A DNA stretch of 64,000 bases from JBFHIJ01 sp041596515 (GCA_041596515.1 JBFHIJ010000001.1:62001-126000), one strand, 5' to 3'; shown: positions 24,146 to 33,832, counted from the stretch's first letter. The notes: a model not told the origin generated them from the letters alone. Made by a program: numbers and translations.

Positions 24146-26368
24146 TTGATGCAGATATATATATTCTTTATAGTTATGAGCATGCTTATATATACTTCTT
24201 CTTTGGCAGATAATAAGCACGCTACGCTATCAATCTATAATGATAACTTTTCAAAAACTTATATCCATAAAGAAATCTTTGGTGGATTTCTTGAATATTT
24301 GAATCATTATATCAACGGTCCCAAAGGAATATATGCTCAGGAGTTTTTAGACAGAGGCATGGATTGGAAAAATTTGAGTTGGAACTTTTCTCGTAAGTGG
24401 ACTCAAATTGATGTTGCCGATGATGTAAACTATGGCATAACTGAAGGAGGATACAACAAGAATGGAGAGTATTATACTTTCATAATAAATAAGTCTCAAA
24501 ATTTCAAAGGTGCGGCACAGGAAGTTTGCTTAAACGACTCAGTATCACACGAATTTTATGTTCATGCTAAAACTCCAACTCATTCTAATTTGACAATAAG
24601 ACTTCTGATGGATTCCAACCTTGTTTATTCCTACAATTTCGGGAATATAACGGCAGATTGGAAAAAATATCAAATTGTGATACCTCCTCTGAAAGGGAAA
24701 CATAAAGTCAGCTTCCAAATTGGAAATGATGCTAAAGGAGAGTTACATATTGACGAAGCATCTCTTATGCCCACCAACAATATAAAAGGACTGAGACAAG
24801 AGTTCTATGATATGCTAAAGTACTGGAACCCGGGAATGCTTCGCTATCCGGGTGGATGTTTTGCAGATAGCCCCGGAGTGTTACTCGAAAGCTGTATTGG
24901 AGATTTGGATCAAAGATTAGCGCCATTAGTAGTTTGGCCTCCTGTATCACAAAGAATGGAATGGGGAGCCGACGAATTCCTGCGTTTTTGCGAAGAATTA
25001 GATATTGAGCCACACATTACTGTTAATTATGTAAATGGTACAGCTGAAGAAGCTGCTGCTTGGGTGGAATACTGCAATGGTGATACAACTACCTATTGGG
25101 GCAATAAACGAGCTGAAAACGGACATCCTGCACCATATAATGTTAAATACTTTGAAATAGGCAATGAGCAATGGGACAATCAGGAACAGTATGCAAAAGA
25201 CTATATCAAATACTATGACTTAATGAAAGCAGTTGACTCTTCTATCATGATTCTTATAGATGGTAATCATTGGAAAGGCAATGCAGACATGGATTATCTT
25301 TATACTAAGGTAAAAGATAAAAATGATCTATATGGGTATCACCCGGCACTTCGTGGCCAAATAGATATCACTGATGATGATGTATTGTTCAAATATCTAA
25401 CCGGAAGTTCCTTTATACATGAGCAAAACGATATTTCCCGTATGTATAATAAATTAAGAGCGTTAAACCTAACGCCTAAAATAAAACTTTCTGCCAGTGA
25501 ATGGTGGGTGGATTATGCTACATGGGAAGACTGGACCGTAGATACTAATATTAGAAATGCGTCACTCGAAAGCGGATTAGTTAATGCCGGATATATTAAT
25601 GCATTCATTCGTAGTGCAGAGTGTATAAGTACTACTGCCCGAACATTTGGGATAGGATTGAACAGGTGTTACATCAAAGACGATGGGCGTAGATATTTTA
25701 CAGCTTTGCCCGCCTTAGAAGCTTTGTCAATGTTAAGAAATCACACCGGAGATTCTCTTATTATAACAAATACTGAGAGTGAAAAATTTGATTTGCCTGA
25801 ATTTTGGTTTTGGGGAGTTCCATTTTTAGATGCGCAGGTTACTAAAAGTAAAGATTCTGTTTTTGTAACCATGCTCAATCGCTATAAGTATGATACTTTA
25901 ATTGTTAATATAGATATTTTGCCTTTTGCTGATAATGCTTCAGGAAAACATTACCGGCTTTGGAGTGAAAATGTTTTAGATGCTGTGGATGCTGAAAATA
26001 GATTTGAGATGCCATATAAAACAATTGATTATGCAAATACAAATCAATTCAAATTACTACCTCATTCTTTAAATATATTCGCCTTTGGGATTGAATCTTG
26101 GTACGGAATACAAAATGATAAAATATCTCATCACTTATTTAAGATAAGTAATAATGTTATATCGCAAGATATTGAACTTCGTGTGTGCGATGATGTAGAG
26201 TTGGAGTTTGTAGTGTTTGATGTAGTTGGGAATATAGTAGCATCGGGAGAGGTATTAAATTCAGATGTTTATTATATTAATATGACAAATGTTAGCCAAG
26301 GTATATATTTCTTAAAATTACAGACTAAAGATAAAGTCTATACTGAGAAAATTATCAAAGTAAATTAG
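24146..26368 (+). CDS. Alpha-L-arabinofuranosidase (GH51), exported by T9SS
   Basis: 740 aa. Signal peptide at 1-21; N-terminal carbohydrate-binding-like beta domain at about 85-210; GH51 catalytic barrel with acid/base E341 in FEIGNEQWD and nucleophile E452 in SASEWWVDY; beta domain to about 655; and a C-terminal type A T9SS sorting domain (FDVVGNIVASGEV... VSQGIYFLKLQTKDKVYTEKIIKVN). It should release arabinose from plant polysaccharides outside the cell or at its surface. It stands alone, without a SusCD pair in the window. Confidence 0.85.
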   Translation: MMQIYIFFIVMSMLIYTSSLADNKHATLSIYNDNFSKTYIHKEIFGGFLEYLNHYINGPKGIYAQEFLDRGMDWKNLSWNFSRKWTQIDVADDVNYGITEGGYNKNGEYYTFIINKSQNFKGAAQEVCLNDSVSHEFYVHAKTPTHSNLTIRLLMDSNLVYSYNFGNITADWKKYQIVIPPLKGKHKVSFQIGNDAKGELHIDEASLMPTNNIKGLRQEFYDMLKYWNPGMLRYPGGCFADSPGVLLESCIGDLDQRLAPLVVWPPVSQRMEWGADEFLRFCEELDIEPHITVNYVNGTAEEAAAWVEYCNGDTTTYWGNKRAENGHPAPYNVKYFEIGNEQWDNQEQYAKDYIKYYDLMKAVDSSIMILIDGNHWKGNADMDYLYTKVKDKNDLYGYHPALRGQIDITDDDVLFKYLTGSSFIHEQNDISRMYNKLRALNLTPKIKLSASEWWVDYATWEDWTVDTNIRNASLESGLVNAGYINAFIRSAECISTTARTFGIGLNRCYIKDDGRRYFTALPALEALSMLRNHTGDSLIITNTESEKFDLPEFWFWGVPFLDAQVTKSKDSVFVTMLNRYKYDTLIVNIDILPFADNASGKHYRLWSENVLDAVDAENRFEMPYKTIDYANTNQFKLLPHSLNIFAFGIESWYGIQNDKISHHLFKISNNVISQDIELRVCDDVELEFVVFDVVGNIVASGEVLNSDVYYINMTNVSQGIYFLKLQTKDKVYTEKIIKVN

Positions 26369-26387
26369 TCGGTTTTTTATTAAAAAT

Positions 26388-26415
26388 GGTGTATTGGATG
26401 TTTCCTCAATACACC
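26388..26415 (-). terminator. Terminator of the frameshifted outer-membrane protein gene
   Basis: Perfect 9-bp stem GGTGTATTG/CAATACACC with a 10-nt loop between convergent genes. On the minus strand it is followed by ATTTTTAATAAAAAA; on the plus strand no T-run follows, so it mainly serves the minus-strand gene. Confidence 0.65.
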
Positions 26416-26424
26416 GCCCGTTTG

Positions 26425-27328
26425 CTATCTCTTGTTAAATCTATACACATATCCTATTTGAATTAGTAATTGAGGATCACTTATGTATTTAGTATCATAA
26501 GTATCATCTCCTATGGCAAGACCTAACTCTAGAAAGAAACCATGCCAGTTTAAATCAGCAGTGATTCCTGCATAAGCATATTCCCCCCATATGAGTATAA
26601 GTATTATAATATCCATACGAATAATTTTCTTCTGTAGCAGAAATGCCTGCACATAATCCTAAGTTCACTTCAAAATTAGATTTTTGAATGATGTTAAATA
26701 GTAAGTTGCCTTGTAAGCCATATATTGATGACCAATATCCACCCTGCACTCTAAAACCAATGTTATCGGTAGTATATCCGATCACTAAATTAATACCAGC
26801 AGGAATAATAAAGCCTACACCAAAATTTACATGTTCTTTTGTGTATAAAGTATTATTGTACCTATTGTATAGAGAATATGTATTATTATTAGAATTGGAT
26901 TGTCTTGGTTGACCGTAGCGGCTGTAGTCAGATGTTTGATTATCTCTTTCATTTTGTGCAGATTCCGGAGTAATCTTGAATACTTCCTCCTGAGGAATTT
27001 CTATAATGATACCATCAGAAGCTTTTATTTTGATTAAATTCGAACCATTACTAATTATTTCTCCGGTGTAAGTTTTGCCGGAATTTGTATGAATTACTGA
27101 TTTTGCTTGTCTTCTTTCTATAACTTTATCTTTGTATATAGTAATCAATACGTTGTCCTCAGTTTTAAGAACTATCTCAGAGTCTGATTCACTTACTATC
27201 TCGCCGGTATAAACTGAACCGGATTGCACTGTTATTATTGTTTCTGCTTGCAATAAAGTGCTTGTAAATACAATTAAGAATGCTAAAAATAAACATCGTA
27301 ACATAAAATTACTCCATTTTAAATTCAA
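26425..27328 (-). pseudogene. Outer-membrane beta-barrel protein, frame broken at a G6 tract
   Basis: Two overlapping reading frames form one gene. The first (start 27328) encodes a signal peptide, two tandem beta units of the form SGxxYxGEIxSE, and most of a small barrel, ending early at 26555. The second frame, read to 26425, encodes the missing barrel end (GEYAYAGITADLNWHGFFLELGL... IGYVYRFNKR). The intact paralogue at 61284-62258 has both parts in one frame. The switch falls at six Gs (Cs at 26583-26588): one fewer G restores a continuous product of 300 aa. It may be a sequencing error, a true mutation, or a phase-variable tract. Confidence 0.75.
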
Positions 27329-27450
27329 TATTGTTTTGTTAAATATTAGTACGTCTAATTTATATAAAAGTTAAAATCATTGCAAGTTAAAATATAAAAT
27401 TTTAAAAGTATAATGTCACGATATGAGAAGTAAAACGTTATACTAGTTAA

Positions 27451-27951
27451 ATGAAAAAAGATAAAAACATAGAAGCAATATTTGCAATCAAAGATAAGCT
27501 GTTTCGCATAGCAAACCGTTTGCTTGGGTCTGAAATTGAGGCATCTGATGCCGTGCAGGATTTGTATCTGAAAATACTTGAAAAAAGGAAAGCATTAGAT
27601 GAACATCCTAAGAAAGAAGCATTTGCAGTTTCAACACTAAAGAATCTATGCATAGATAAGCTCAGAAAGAAAAAAAATTCTTATGCGGATGATATCATGT
27701 TAAACAATGTCTCTTTTTCTGAAAATATAGAACAGAAAATGGATATAAACGCAATAATCAGTAAAGCATTAAGTGAATTACCGGAGAAACAAAAATTGAT
27801 TTTTCAGCTCAGAGATATAGAAGGATATGAATACGTAGAGATATGTGAAATAACCGGTTTGACTGTCAGCGCTGTCAAAACTAATTTGTCAAGGGCAAGA
27901 AAGCTCCTTAGGGACATAATTATAAATAGGTATAAGTATGAGTACAAATGA
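27451..27951 (+). CDS. ECF-type RNA polymerase sigma factor
   Basis: 166 aa. Region 2 at about 10-75 (LFRIANRLLGSEIEASDAVQDLYLKILEK ... STLKNLCIDKLRKKK) and region 4 at about 105-160 (ALSELPEKQKLIFQLRDIEGYEYVEICEITGLTVSAVKTNLSRARKLLRD) identify it as a small ECF sigma factor. It overlaps the next gene by 14 bp, which encodes a membrane protein of the anti-sigma type. The third gene is a DUF4252 protein, a common companion in this phylum. Confidence 0.9.
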   Translation: MKKDKNIEAIFAIKDKLFRIANRLLGSEIEASDAVQDLYLKILEKRKALDEHPKKEAFAVSTLKNLCIDKLRKKKNSYADDIMLNNVSFSENIEQKMDINAIISKALSELPEKQKLIFQLRDIEGYEYVEICEITGLTVSAVKTNLSRARKLLRDIIINRYKYEYK

Positions 27952-28417
27952 TATAGATAAACTATTGGATAAATTTTTCGATGCAGAAACTACTTTAGAG
28001 GAAGAAAAGACTCTTAAATCTTATTTTGAATCCGGTTGCGAAACCAAACACGAAAAATTTAAAGCATATTTTGAGTTTGCTCACAAAGAGAGTCTGATAG
28101 TTTATACCGAGCGCAAACAGAAGCCTATACTAATGAATAAGTACTTCAAATATGCATCAGTTGCTGCTTTGATTCTTATTTCTGCTACACTGGTTTTTAT
28201 ATATAATGCAAATCAAAAATCAAAAGAGCAATTAAGAACTACTGAAAATGCTATCAGATTTGTTTGCTTTCAAGTTAATCAAGCTCAGGAGGAAATGGAA
28301 CCTATGAGGTTAGTAAATAGTAGCTTTAAAGAGCTTGAAAAGCTAAATGAATTAGAAAAAACACAAGATATTTTGTTAAAACAACTAAGGATTATCCAAA
28401 ATGCAACGACTAATTAA
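27938..28417 (+). CDS. Probable membrane anti-sigma factor
   Basis: 159 aa. An N-terminal cytosolic part of about 65 residues starts DIDKLLDKFFDAETTLEEEKTLKSYF, typical of the FecR-less anti-sigma proteins beside Bacteroidota ECF sigma factors. One membrane segment lies at about 70-87 (YASVAALILISATLVFIYN), followed by a periplasmic coiled-coil-like tail. It probably holds the sigma factor at the membrane; RseP (17302-18708) could act on its membrane segment, by inference only. It overlaps the sigma gene and the next gene. Confidence 0.7.
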   Translation: MSTNDIDKLLDKFFDAETTLEEEKTLKSYFESGCETKHEKFKAYFEFAHKESLIVYTERKQKPILMNKYFKYASVAALILISATLVFIYNANQKSKEQLRTTENAIRFVCFQVNQAQEEMEPMRLVNSSFKELEKLNELEKTQDILLKQLRIIQNATTN

Positions 28418-28952
28418 CTTAATGCTGTTAGCTATGCTCACAGTGATTGCTACTGCTTTTTCAGCAGATAATTTTGTAGATAAAGTGTATAAGCAAGTGC
28501 AAAATTCGGAAGGTGTAACTATCGTCAATGTTACTCCTGCCATGCTTGATACGTTCAAGAACATGGGGGAAGAAGGTGACGAAAAAGATGCTTTGGCTGA
28601 GATTGTTGCTGAAATAAAGAGTATCAAAATACTTACCATAGACCTAAAAGAATCAGGTTTGTCTAATGCTAAAGTAGAAAAGATAAAGTCAGAAATTACT
28701 GATAATTATAAAGACTATACAGTCTTTATGGAAGTAAATCAAAAAGGTAAAGCAGTAAAAATTCTATCAAATAAAGCAAAGAAAGACTTTGTGCTGTATG
28801 TGCTTGATGACACTGAGTTGGTGATTATCAATATTAATGGATCTGTTGATGTCAATAAACTTATGAAATTAGGTGGACTTATGGGAGGTCAAGTTCCTGA
28901 ATTGATGCAGCAGATGCAAAACGGAAAAGCAGAAGCAGGCGAAAATAAGTAG
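28401..28952 (+). CDS. DUF4252 domain protein, exported
   Basis: 183 aa with a signal peptide (residues about 4-21, cleavage near AFSAD). The mature part has the DUF4252 pattern: VDKVYKQVQNSEGVTIVNVTPAMLD, AEIKSIKILTI, and the closing VIININGSVDVNKLMKLGGLMG. Members are of unknown function and usually sit beside ECF sigma/anti-sigma genes, as here, where it overlaps the anti-sigma gene by 17 bp. It may be the output or the periplasmic sensor of this stress unit. Confidence 0.8.
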   Translation: MQRLINLMLLAMLTVIATAFSADNFVDKVYKQVQNSEGVTIVNVTPAMLDTFKNMGEEGDEKDALAEIVAEIKSIKILTIDLKESGLSNAKVEKIKSEITDNYKDYTVFMEVNQKGKAVKILSNKAKKDFVLYVLDDTELVIININGSVDVNKLMKLGGLMGGQVPELMQQMQNGKAEAGENK

Positions 28953-28972
28953 ACTCATTTACATTTATTATA

Positions 28973-29014
28973 TTTAAACATACAGCCTCTGTTATAGGAG
29001 GCTGTATGTTTAAA
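28973..29014. terminator. Bidirectional terminator between DUF4252 gene and aminopeptidase gene
   Basis: A perfect 17-bp stem, TTTAAACATACAGCCTC with its complement at 28998-29014, and an 8-nt loop, placed between convergent genes. Confidence 0.85.
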
Positions 29015-29024
29015 TAGTTATAAT

Positions 29025-31094
29025 TTATTCTACGATAAACAGTTCTTTCGATTCTATTCCATATTGCGAGGTAATTTGAATAAAATATATTCCTGAACTC
29101 AAATTATCTATACTGAATCCCAATTCGTTGTCAGACGAATTCTTAATTCCCGAGTATATAGTTTTTACATATCTGCCGTTTAAATCAATGAGTCCAACTT
29201 GATGATTAGTTCCGGCCGGCATATTATAGAGAAGTGTAGCGTATTCTTCATTTTTCAAAACATTAGGATAGAGTTTCATTTCCGATACTGATTCTGTACT
29301 TTCTACAAGTGAGTAAACTCCGCTTTTACCTTGGTATAACGCACTCATGGTATCTATGTTTACTTTATTAAAGCCCTTTGGTGCTATAAAATCAAAAGCT
29401 TGTGATTTCTTATTATTTAAAAACTGTTTCGTGGTAAAGACCACCTCGTTAACTGAGTTTCGCAATTCAAATTTTAAAGGCATAGTGAAATAGTCCGCTG
29501 CATCAGCACTTACTTTAGACTGATTTACACTAACAGAAACTTGCAAACTATCATTAGAATAGTCTTCGGTTTTGAAGCCAACTTCATAATAAGGATGTCC
29601 CGGTTTTTCTAACCATTGCTCGAAAAACAAATCCCAATCGACCTGAGGATTTGGATAAAATTCTTTTAGTGCTGTTTTAAACATTTCAGTGCTTACGGAC
29701 TGGAATTTATATTTATCTAATATAAATCTGAGTGCATCTAAAAAGTTATCTCTACCAATCATTTCGCTCATCATGTGGTAAAACCATCCTGATTTATAAT
29801 AGGCTAATGTATATTGCGAGCCAAAAATTCTATAAGTATCAACTCCATTAATTGGAATATTAAAAAGCTGATCTGAGATATATCTATTCCTATAATTTTT
29901 AAGATGCTCACGGTAATATAATTCATTCCATGAGGAATAAAACAAAGCTTCGCTCCATGTAGCCCCACCTTCATTTACCCATATATCTTGCCATGAGTTG
30001 CAAGTGATCAAGTCACCTAACCATTGGTGAGCTAATTCATGTACAATCCCATAAAGAGTTTGCCCGGCTAACCAATTTCGGTGAATAGTAGTAGCAGACT
30101 GATGTTCCATACCACCAAAAGCAAAAGGTGCAACCGTTACCTGTGCGTATTTTTCAAATGGAAATGTACCATAAGCTTCTTCGAACATTTTCATAACCTC
30201 AGGGAAATTATTGAATGCTTTACGTGCATCAAAAACTCCACCCGGGACAGTGTCCTTGGCCCAAACATAATATTGAAGCTCTATTGATGTATTTTCGTCA
30301 TTTAGAAGTTGGTATTCGTCTACTAATTTTACATACTTTGACGCATCAGCCACCATTAGATAAGTTGCCATTGGGTCTCTTGACTTCCAATGGAAAACAG
30401 AGTAATCATCGAACTCTTCTGTATTAATCAATAAACCGTTAGAGACGAATGTAAAGCCTGTAGGAACTTTGCCGGATATCTCTACGAGTGCTTTATCTGA
30501 CGGCATATCATTGCAAGGGAACCAGTATCTCGAGTCAGTAGGTTCGCATGTAGTATAAGCGATTGTTTCAGGATTATAGTTATAACCTGCTGCAGGATTA
30601 GCAGAATATAAGTAAAAACCAACATTACTAGGACTGGAGAATGTATAGTATATAACCAGATTTAACTTTGATTCAGCAACTTTAGGTTCATCCAAATTAA
30701 TTACTAACTCTTCTTTTGATTTGGTGTAATCTACCCATTTGGTGCCATTTACAAATATTGAATCTATAAATATAGTACTTTGGGCATCTAATCTTATCAT
30801 ATCTGAATTATCAGTGAATGTCAGCTCTATAGTATTTGTAGCAGAAAAGGTATGAGACTCCATATCAGGATTAGTTAATACATTGTACCAGTCTAAGTAT
30901 AGTTTATATTTATCTACTTGGTAAGTCTTAGGAGTAGGTTCTGCAAGCAGGTAATCTGAATCTTTATGCTTGTGTATGTGGTTGCAGACTTTATTTTCAA
31001 CCCTTTTACCTTCTATCATATAATCCGGTAGCTGAGAGTAAGAATAGGTAAAAGCAAGAAAAATCAAGGTAATAAATGTATATAGGTGTTTCAT
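29025..31094 (-). CDS. M1 family metallo-aminopeptidase with T9SS sorting domain
   Basis: 689 aa. Signal peptide at 1-20; N-terminal beta domain to about 220; catalytic domain with FGGMEHQS (a variant of the usual GAMEN exopeptidase motif) and the zinc site H352-E-L-A-H356 with E375, a spacing of 18 residues as in M1. The C-terminal sorting domain (LYPNVLKN... VGLIDLNGRYVKTIYSG... LSSGIYFIQITSQ) marks it for type IX secretion. It would trim amino-terminal residues from peptides outside the cell. No nearby partner. Confidence 0.87.
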   Translation of the reverse strand: MKHLYTFITLIFLAFTYSYSQLPDYMIEGKRVENKVCNHIHKHKDSDYLLAEPTPKTYQVDKYKLYLDWYNVLTNPDMESHTFSATNTIELTFTDNSDMIRLDAQSTIFIDSIFVNGTKWVDYTKSKEELVINLDEPKVAESKLNLVIYYTFSSPSNVGFYLYSANPAAGYNYNPETIAYTTCEPTDSRYWFPCNDMPSDKALVEISGKVPTGFTFVSNGLLINTEEFDDYSVFHWKSRDPMATYLMVADASKYVKLVDEYQLLNDENTSIELQYYVWAKDTVPGGVFDARKAFNNFPEVMKMFEEAYGTFPFEKYAQVTVAPFAFGGMEHQSATTIHRNWLAGQTLYGIVHELAHQWLGDLITCNSWQDIWVNEGGATWSEALFYSSWNELYYREHLKNYRNRYISDQLFNIPINGVDTYRIFGSQYTLAYYKSGWFYHMMSEMIGRDNFLDALRFILDKYKFQSVSTEMFKTALKEFYPNPQVDWDLFFEQWLEKPGHPYYEVGFKTEDYSNDSLQVSVSVNQSKVSADAADYFTMPLKFELRNSVNEVVFTTKQFLNNKKSQAFDFIAPKGFNKVNIDTMSALYQGKSGVYSLVESTESVSEMKLYPNVLKNEEYATLLYNMPAGTNHQVGLIDLNGRYVKTIYSGIKNSSDNELGFSIDNLSSGIYFIQITSQYGIESKELFIVE

Positions 31095-31230
31095 TCCTTA
31101 ACCCTTTTTTATGTAAATGTTATAAAATATTTCAATTTTGCAAAATAATCAAAAATCATTAAAAGCTTTAGCCGTTTACTAAATAAAACATAAAATACGG
31201 AATAGTTACATTAATACTCGGTAATAGCTT

Positions 31231-32052
31231 ATGGATACCAATTATAATATTCGAATGAACAATGGATTAGATATTCCCGCTCTTGGTTTGGGTACGTATC
31301 TTACTGATCCCGGAGACGAAACTTATAAAGCTGTACGTGCAGCTTTAGATCACGAATATAGACACATTGATACGGCTTCAATATACGAAAATGAATCGGA
31401 TGTAGGAAGAGCTATAAAAGACAGTGGCGTGCCTAGAGAAAACATATTTGTAACTACTAAGTTATGGAATACCGACCAAGGGTATGATAAAGCCTTACTT
31501 GCTTTTGATAAAAGTATGAAAGAACTTGACATAGACTATATAGATTTATTTATGATTCACTGGCCTGTGGCTAAAATGCGTAATGAATCATGGAAAGCTT
31601 TAGAAAAAATATATAGAGATGGTAAAGTAAAAGCAATAGGTGTAAGTAACTTTATGGTGAAGCATCTCGAAAATTTACTTGAGGACGCTAGTATTGTTCC
31701 GGCTGTGAACCAAATTGAATTTACTCCGTATTTATACCAAAAAGAACTTTTAGATTATTGTAGAGAGAAAGACATAGTTGTTGAGGCTTACTCGCCTTTG
31801 ACACGCGGATTTAAATTAGAGGACCCAAGATTAGTAGGCTTGGCGATGAAATATGGAAAAACACCTGCTCAGCTTCTTTTGAGATGGATACTCCAGCACG
31901 ATATGGTTGCTCTTCCAAAGTCAACCAGAGTAGATAGAATCAAAGAAAATGCTGATATCTACGAGTTTTATATTTCTTCAGGAGATATGAAAATATTGAG
32001 TTCGTTTAACGAAGGATTTAGAGTAGCTTGGAATCCTTCTACTATTCCTTAA
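31231..32052 (+). CDS. Aldo/keto reductase
   Basis: 273 aa, cytosolic. The catalytic tetrad is complete: D47, Y52 (DTASIYENE), K77 (TTKLW) and H110 (FMIHWP). The NADPH-binding end LPKSTRVDRIKEN is present. The size and the N-terminal line IRMNNGLDIPALGLGTY match 2,5-diketo-D-gluconate reductase-type AKRs, which reduce aldehydes and keto-sugars; the physiological substrate is not evident. Next gene begins 49 bp downstream. Confidence 0.9.
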   Translation: MDTNYNIRMNNGLDIPALGLGTYLTDPGDETYKAVRAALDHEYRHIDTASIYENESDVGRAIKDSGVPRENIFVTTKLWNTDQGYDKALLAFDKSMKELDIDYIDLFMIHWPVAKMRNESWKALEKIYRDGKVKAIGVSNFMVKHLENLLEDASIVPAVNQIEFTPYLYQKELLDYCREKDIVVEAYSPLTRGFKLEDPRLVGLAMKYGKTPAQLLLRWILQHDMVALPKSTRVDRIKENADIYEFYISSGDMKILSSFNEGFRVAWNPSTIP

Positions 32053-32101
32053 TTTGGCGTGAAAATTGCTTAAGCCTTTGCAGTAAATGGAGTTATTGTA
32101 A

Positions 32102-33334
32102 ATGGCAAAAACTACTGGCATAGGCTCAGGTACTAAAACCGGATTGGTAAAGAATGTTGGTTATAATTCAACACCAAGCCAATATTATGCTATGCCCAAA
32201 AAAAATAAAAATACACAAATTGCTAAATTACGTACCGGAGAGATATTACAAGGAAAAATACTTGAAATTATCAATGATAGTCTGGCTAAGGTTGGTCTTC
32301 CAATAGGCAATTTCAATGCTGAGCTTCATAGTAAACTTAAAAAAAGTGATAGTCTGTTTTTCCTTGTAAAAGCTTTGGAACCTTCACTTACACTAAAAGT
32401 TCACTCTGTATCTTCCGTACGAAATGGCAATAAAATCCCTGTGGAAGAAGCTCTCCGGATGCTCGATATTCCTGAAACCGAATTAAATATTAAAATTACA
32501 GATTGGGTTATAAGACATGAGAGTAAGGTAAATAGGGAGAATGTACTTCTGACTGCCTCTACTTTAAAAGAATTACCATTGGATGCTCTCAAGGATAAAA
32601 ATCCTGAAGCAGTAATTAAATTAATTTTTAACCAAATCCATTCAGAAGATGATTTGAATGTCCAATTATTTGAAAAGCTTTATCCGTTATTTAAAAAAAT
32701 GGATGAACATGCCAAAAATTTTGATGCGTTATTTAATGATATTATAAAAAATAAGAATATCTCTCTATTCAAATCAATGACTCAGATTAGTGATATTAAG
32801 AGCTTCAATGGAGTAGTCCAACTAAATCAAAATGTCTCGCGTAATGACATATTATCATTCTTGACCTCCCAAGAAGTTTTTTCAAAGCTGACTGATATCG
32901 CTAAAAGTAATGTGCTTGAATATTCTGATTTAGTAAATGCAATAGCTCTGTGGAACTCCATGGCAGTGCAAAATAATTTAGCTATGTATTATTTTCTACC
33001 CATGCTTTGGGCGGGCACGTTTTATGCTGCTTTAATTACTATCAAAAAGCAACGACATAAAGATCGCTTTAAAAAAGGAAGAGATGAAGCGGAAAGCGAA
33101 TTGCTTGAATTTGATGATAGCCTAAAATTAACAGGAATGTTGGGTAATCTGTTTGATGGTTCAGATGATATACGAACTTTCCTTTCTAACTTTGCCATGC
33201 AGCTTAGGCATCGGCTCTTATCTCTCAATTATGACATGAGCTCTTTTAAGGTTTCTATAGATGGTGAAGAAGAAGAAGAAATTTTAAATAATAAATCTAC
33301 TAATTCGCCTATAAATTTTACAATAGTGGTATAA
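32102..33334 (+). CDS. Probable FliK-like flagellar hook-length control protein (divergent)
   Basis: 410 aa, no signal peptide. The N-terminal part LRTGEILQGKILEIINDSLAKVGL (about residues 44-67) with a following SLFFLVKALEPSLTLKVHS resembles the small beta domain in front of many FliK proteins. The C-terminal 110 residues, starting MYYFLPMLWAGTFYAALITIKK and running through a DDSLKLTGMLGNLFDG/LRHRLLSLNYDMSSFKVS pattern, resemble the FliK hook domain, in which a short alpha-beta unit ends with 'L...L...GY'. The middle is helical. It lies 15 kb from the flagellar operon, between an aldo/keto reductase and a DUF2141 gene. Confidence 0.45.
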   Translation: MAKTTGIGSGTKTGLVKNVGYNSTPSQYYAMPKKNKNTQIAKLRTGEILQGKILEIINDSLAKVGLPIGNFNAELHSKLKKSDSLFFLVKALEPSLTLKVHSVSSVRNGNKIPVEEALRMLDIPETELNIKITDWVIRHESKVNRENVLLTASTLKELPLDALKDKNPEAVIKLIFNQIHSEDDLNVQLFEKLYPLFKKMDEHAKNFDALFNDIIKNKNISLFKSMTQISDIKSFNGVVQLNQNVSRNDILSFLTSQEVFSKLTDIAKSNVLEYSDLVNAIALWNSMAVQNNLAMYYFLPMLWAGTFYAALITIKKQRHKDRFKKGRDEAESELLEFDDSLKLTGMLGNLFDGSDDIRTFLSNFAMQLRHRLLSLNYDMSSFKVSIDGEEEEEILNNKSTNSPINFTIVV

Positions 33335-33349
33335 ATACAAGATAAAATA

Positions 33350-33763
33350 ATGAGATATTATATTTTCTTTGTTCTGATGAGTTTAGCTGCTTATTCCGCA
33401 GATATTAATCTCAGTGTTGTTGGTTTAGAAAATAGCAAAGGGCAACTTATTATATATTTGTATGACAGTGAAGATGCCTTTCCGACCAAGCCGGAGTTGG
33501 CAGTGAAAACAATGTATCAGAAAATATCCAATAATAAAGCGAATGTAAAAATTGAAGGCATCGATAAAGGCAAATATGCAATCGCTGTAGTGCATGACGA
33601 AGATAATGACTCTGAGCTTGATAGAAACTTTATTGGGATGCCTTCTGAAGATGTAGCTGCTTCTAACGATGCGAAAGGTTCATTTGGACCTCCAAGTTTC
33701 GACGATGCAGCATTTTTGTTGGGAGAAAAAAATGTTGAACTGCTTATAGATTTTAGCAAATAG
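33350..33763 (+). CDS. Exported DUF2141 domain protein (second copy)
   Basis: 137 aa with a signal peptide ending near YSAD. DUF2141 features: GQLIIYLYDSEDAFP, KGKYAIAVVHDEDNDSELDRNFIGMPSE and the closing GPPSFDDA. It is the same family as the 153-aa protein at 1829-2290 but clearly diverged. It starts 15 bp after the FliK-like gene, so the two are probably co-transcribed. Function unknown. Confidence 0.8.
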   Translation: MRYYIFFVLMSLAAYSADINLSVVGLENSKGQLIIYLYDSEDAFPTKPELAVKTMYQKISNNKANVKIEGIDKGKYAIAVVHDEDNDSELDRNFIGMPSEDVAASNDAKGSFGPPSFDDAAFLLGEKNVELLIDFSK

Positions 33764-33832
33764 TCTATCAGTTTTTACGTATTTTTGTCTCTGTTTTTTA
33801 TTAATACATTTATCTTGTAAAGGTTGCAAAAT

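Noticed and set aside
33780..33787. TATTTTTG before speA as promoter
   Set aside because: No TTG at the proper distance; left out.
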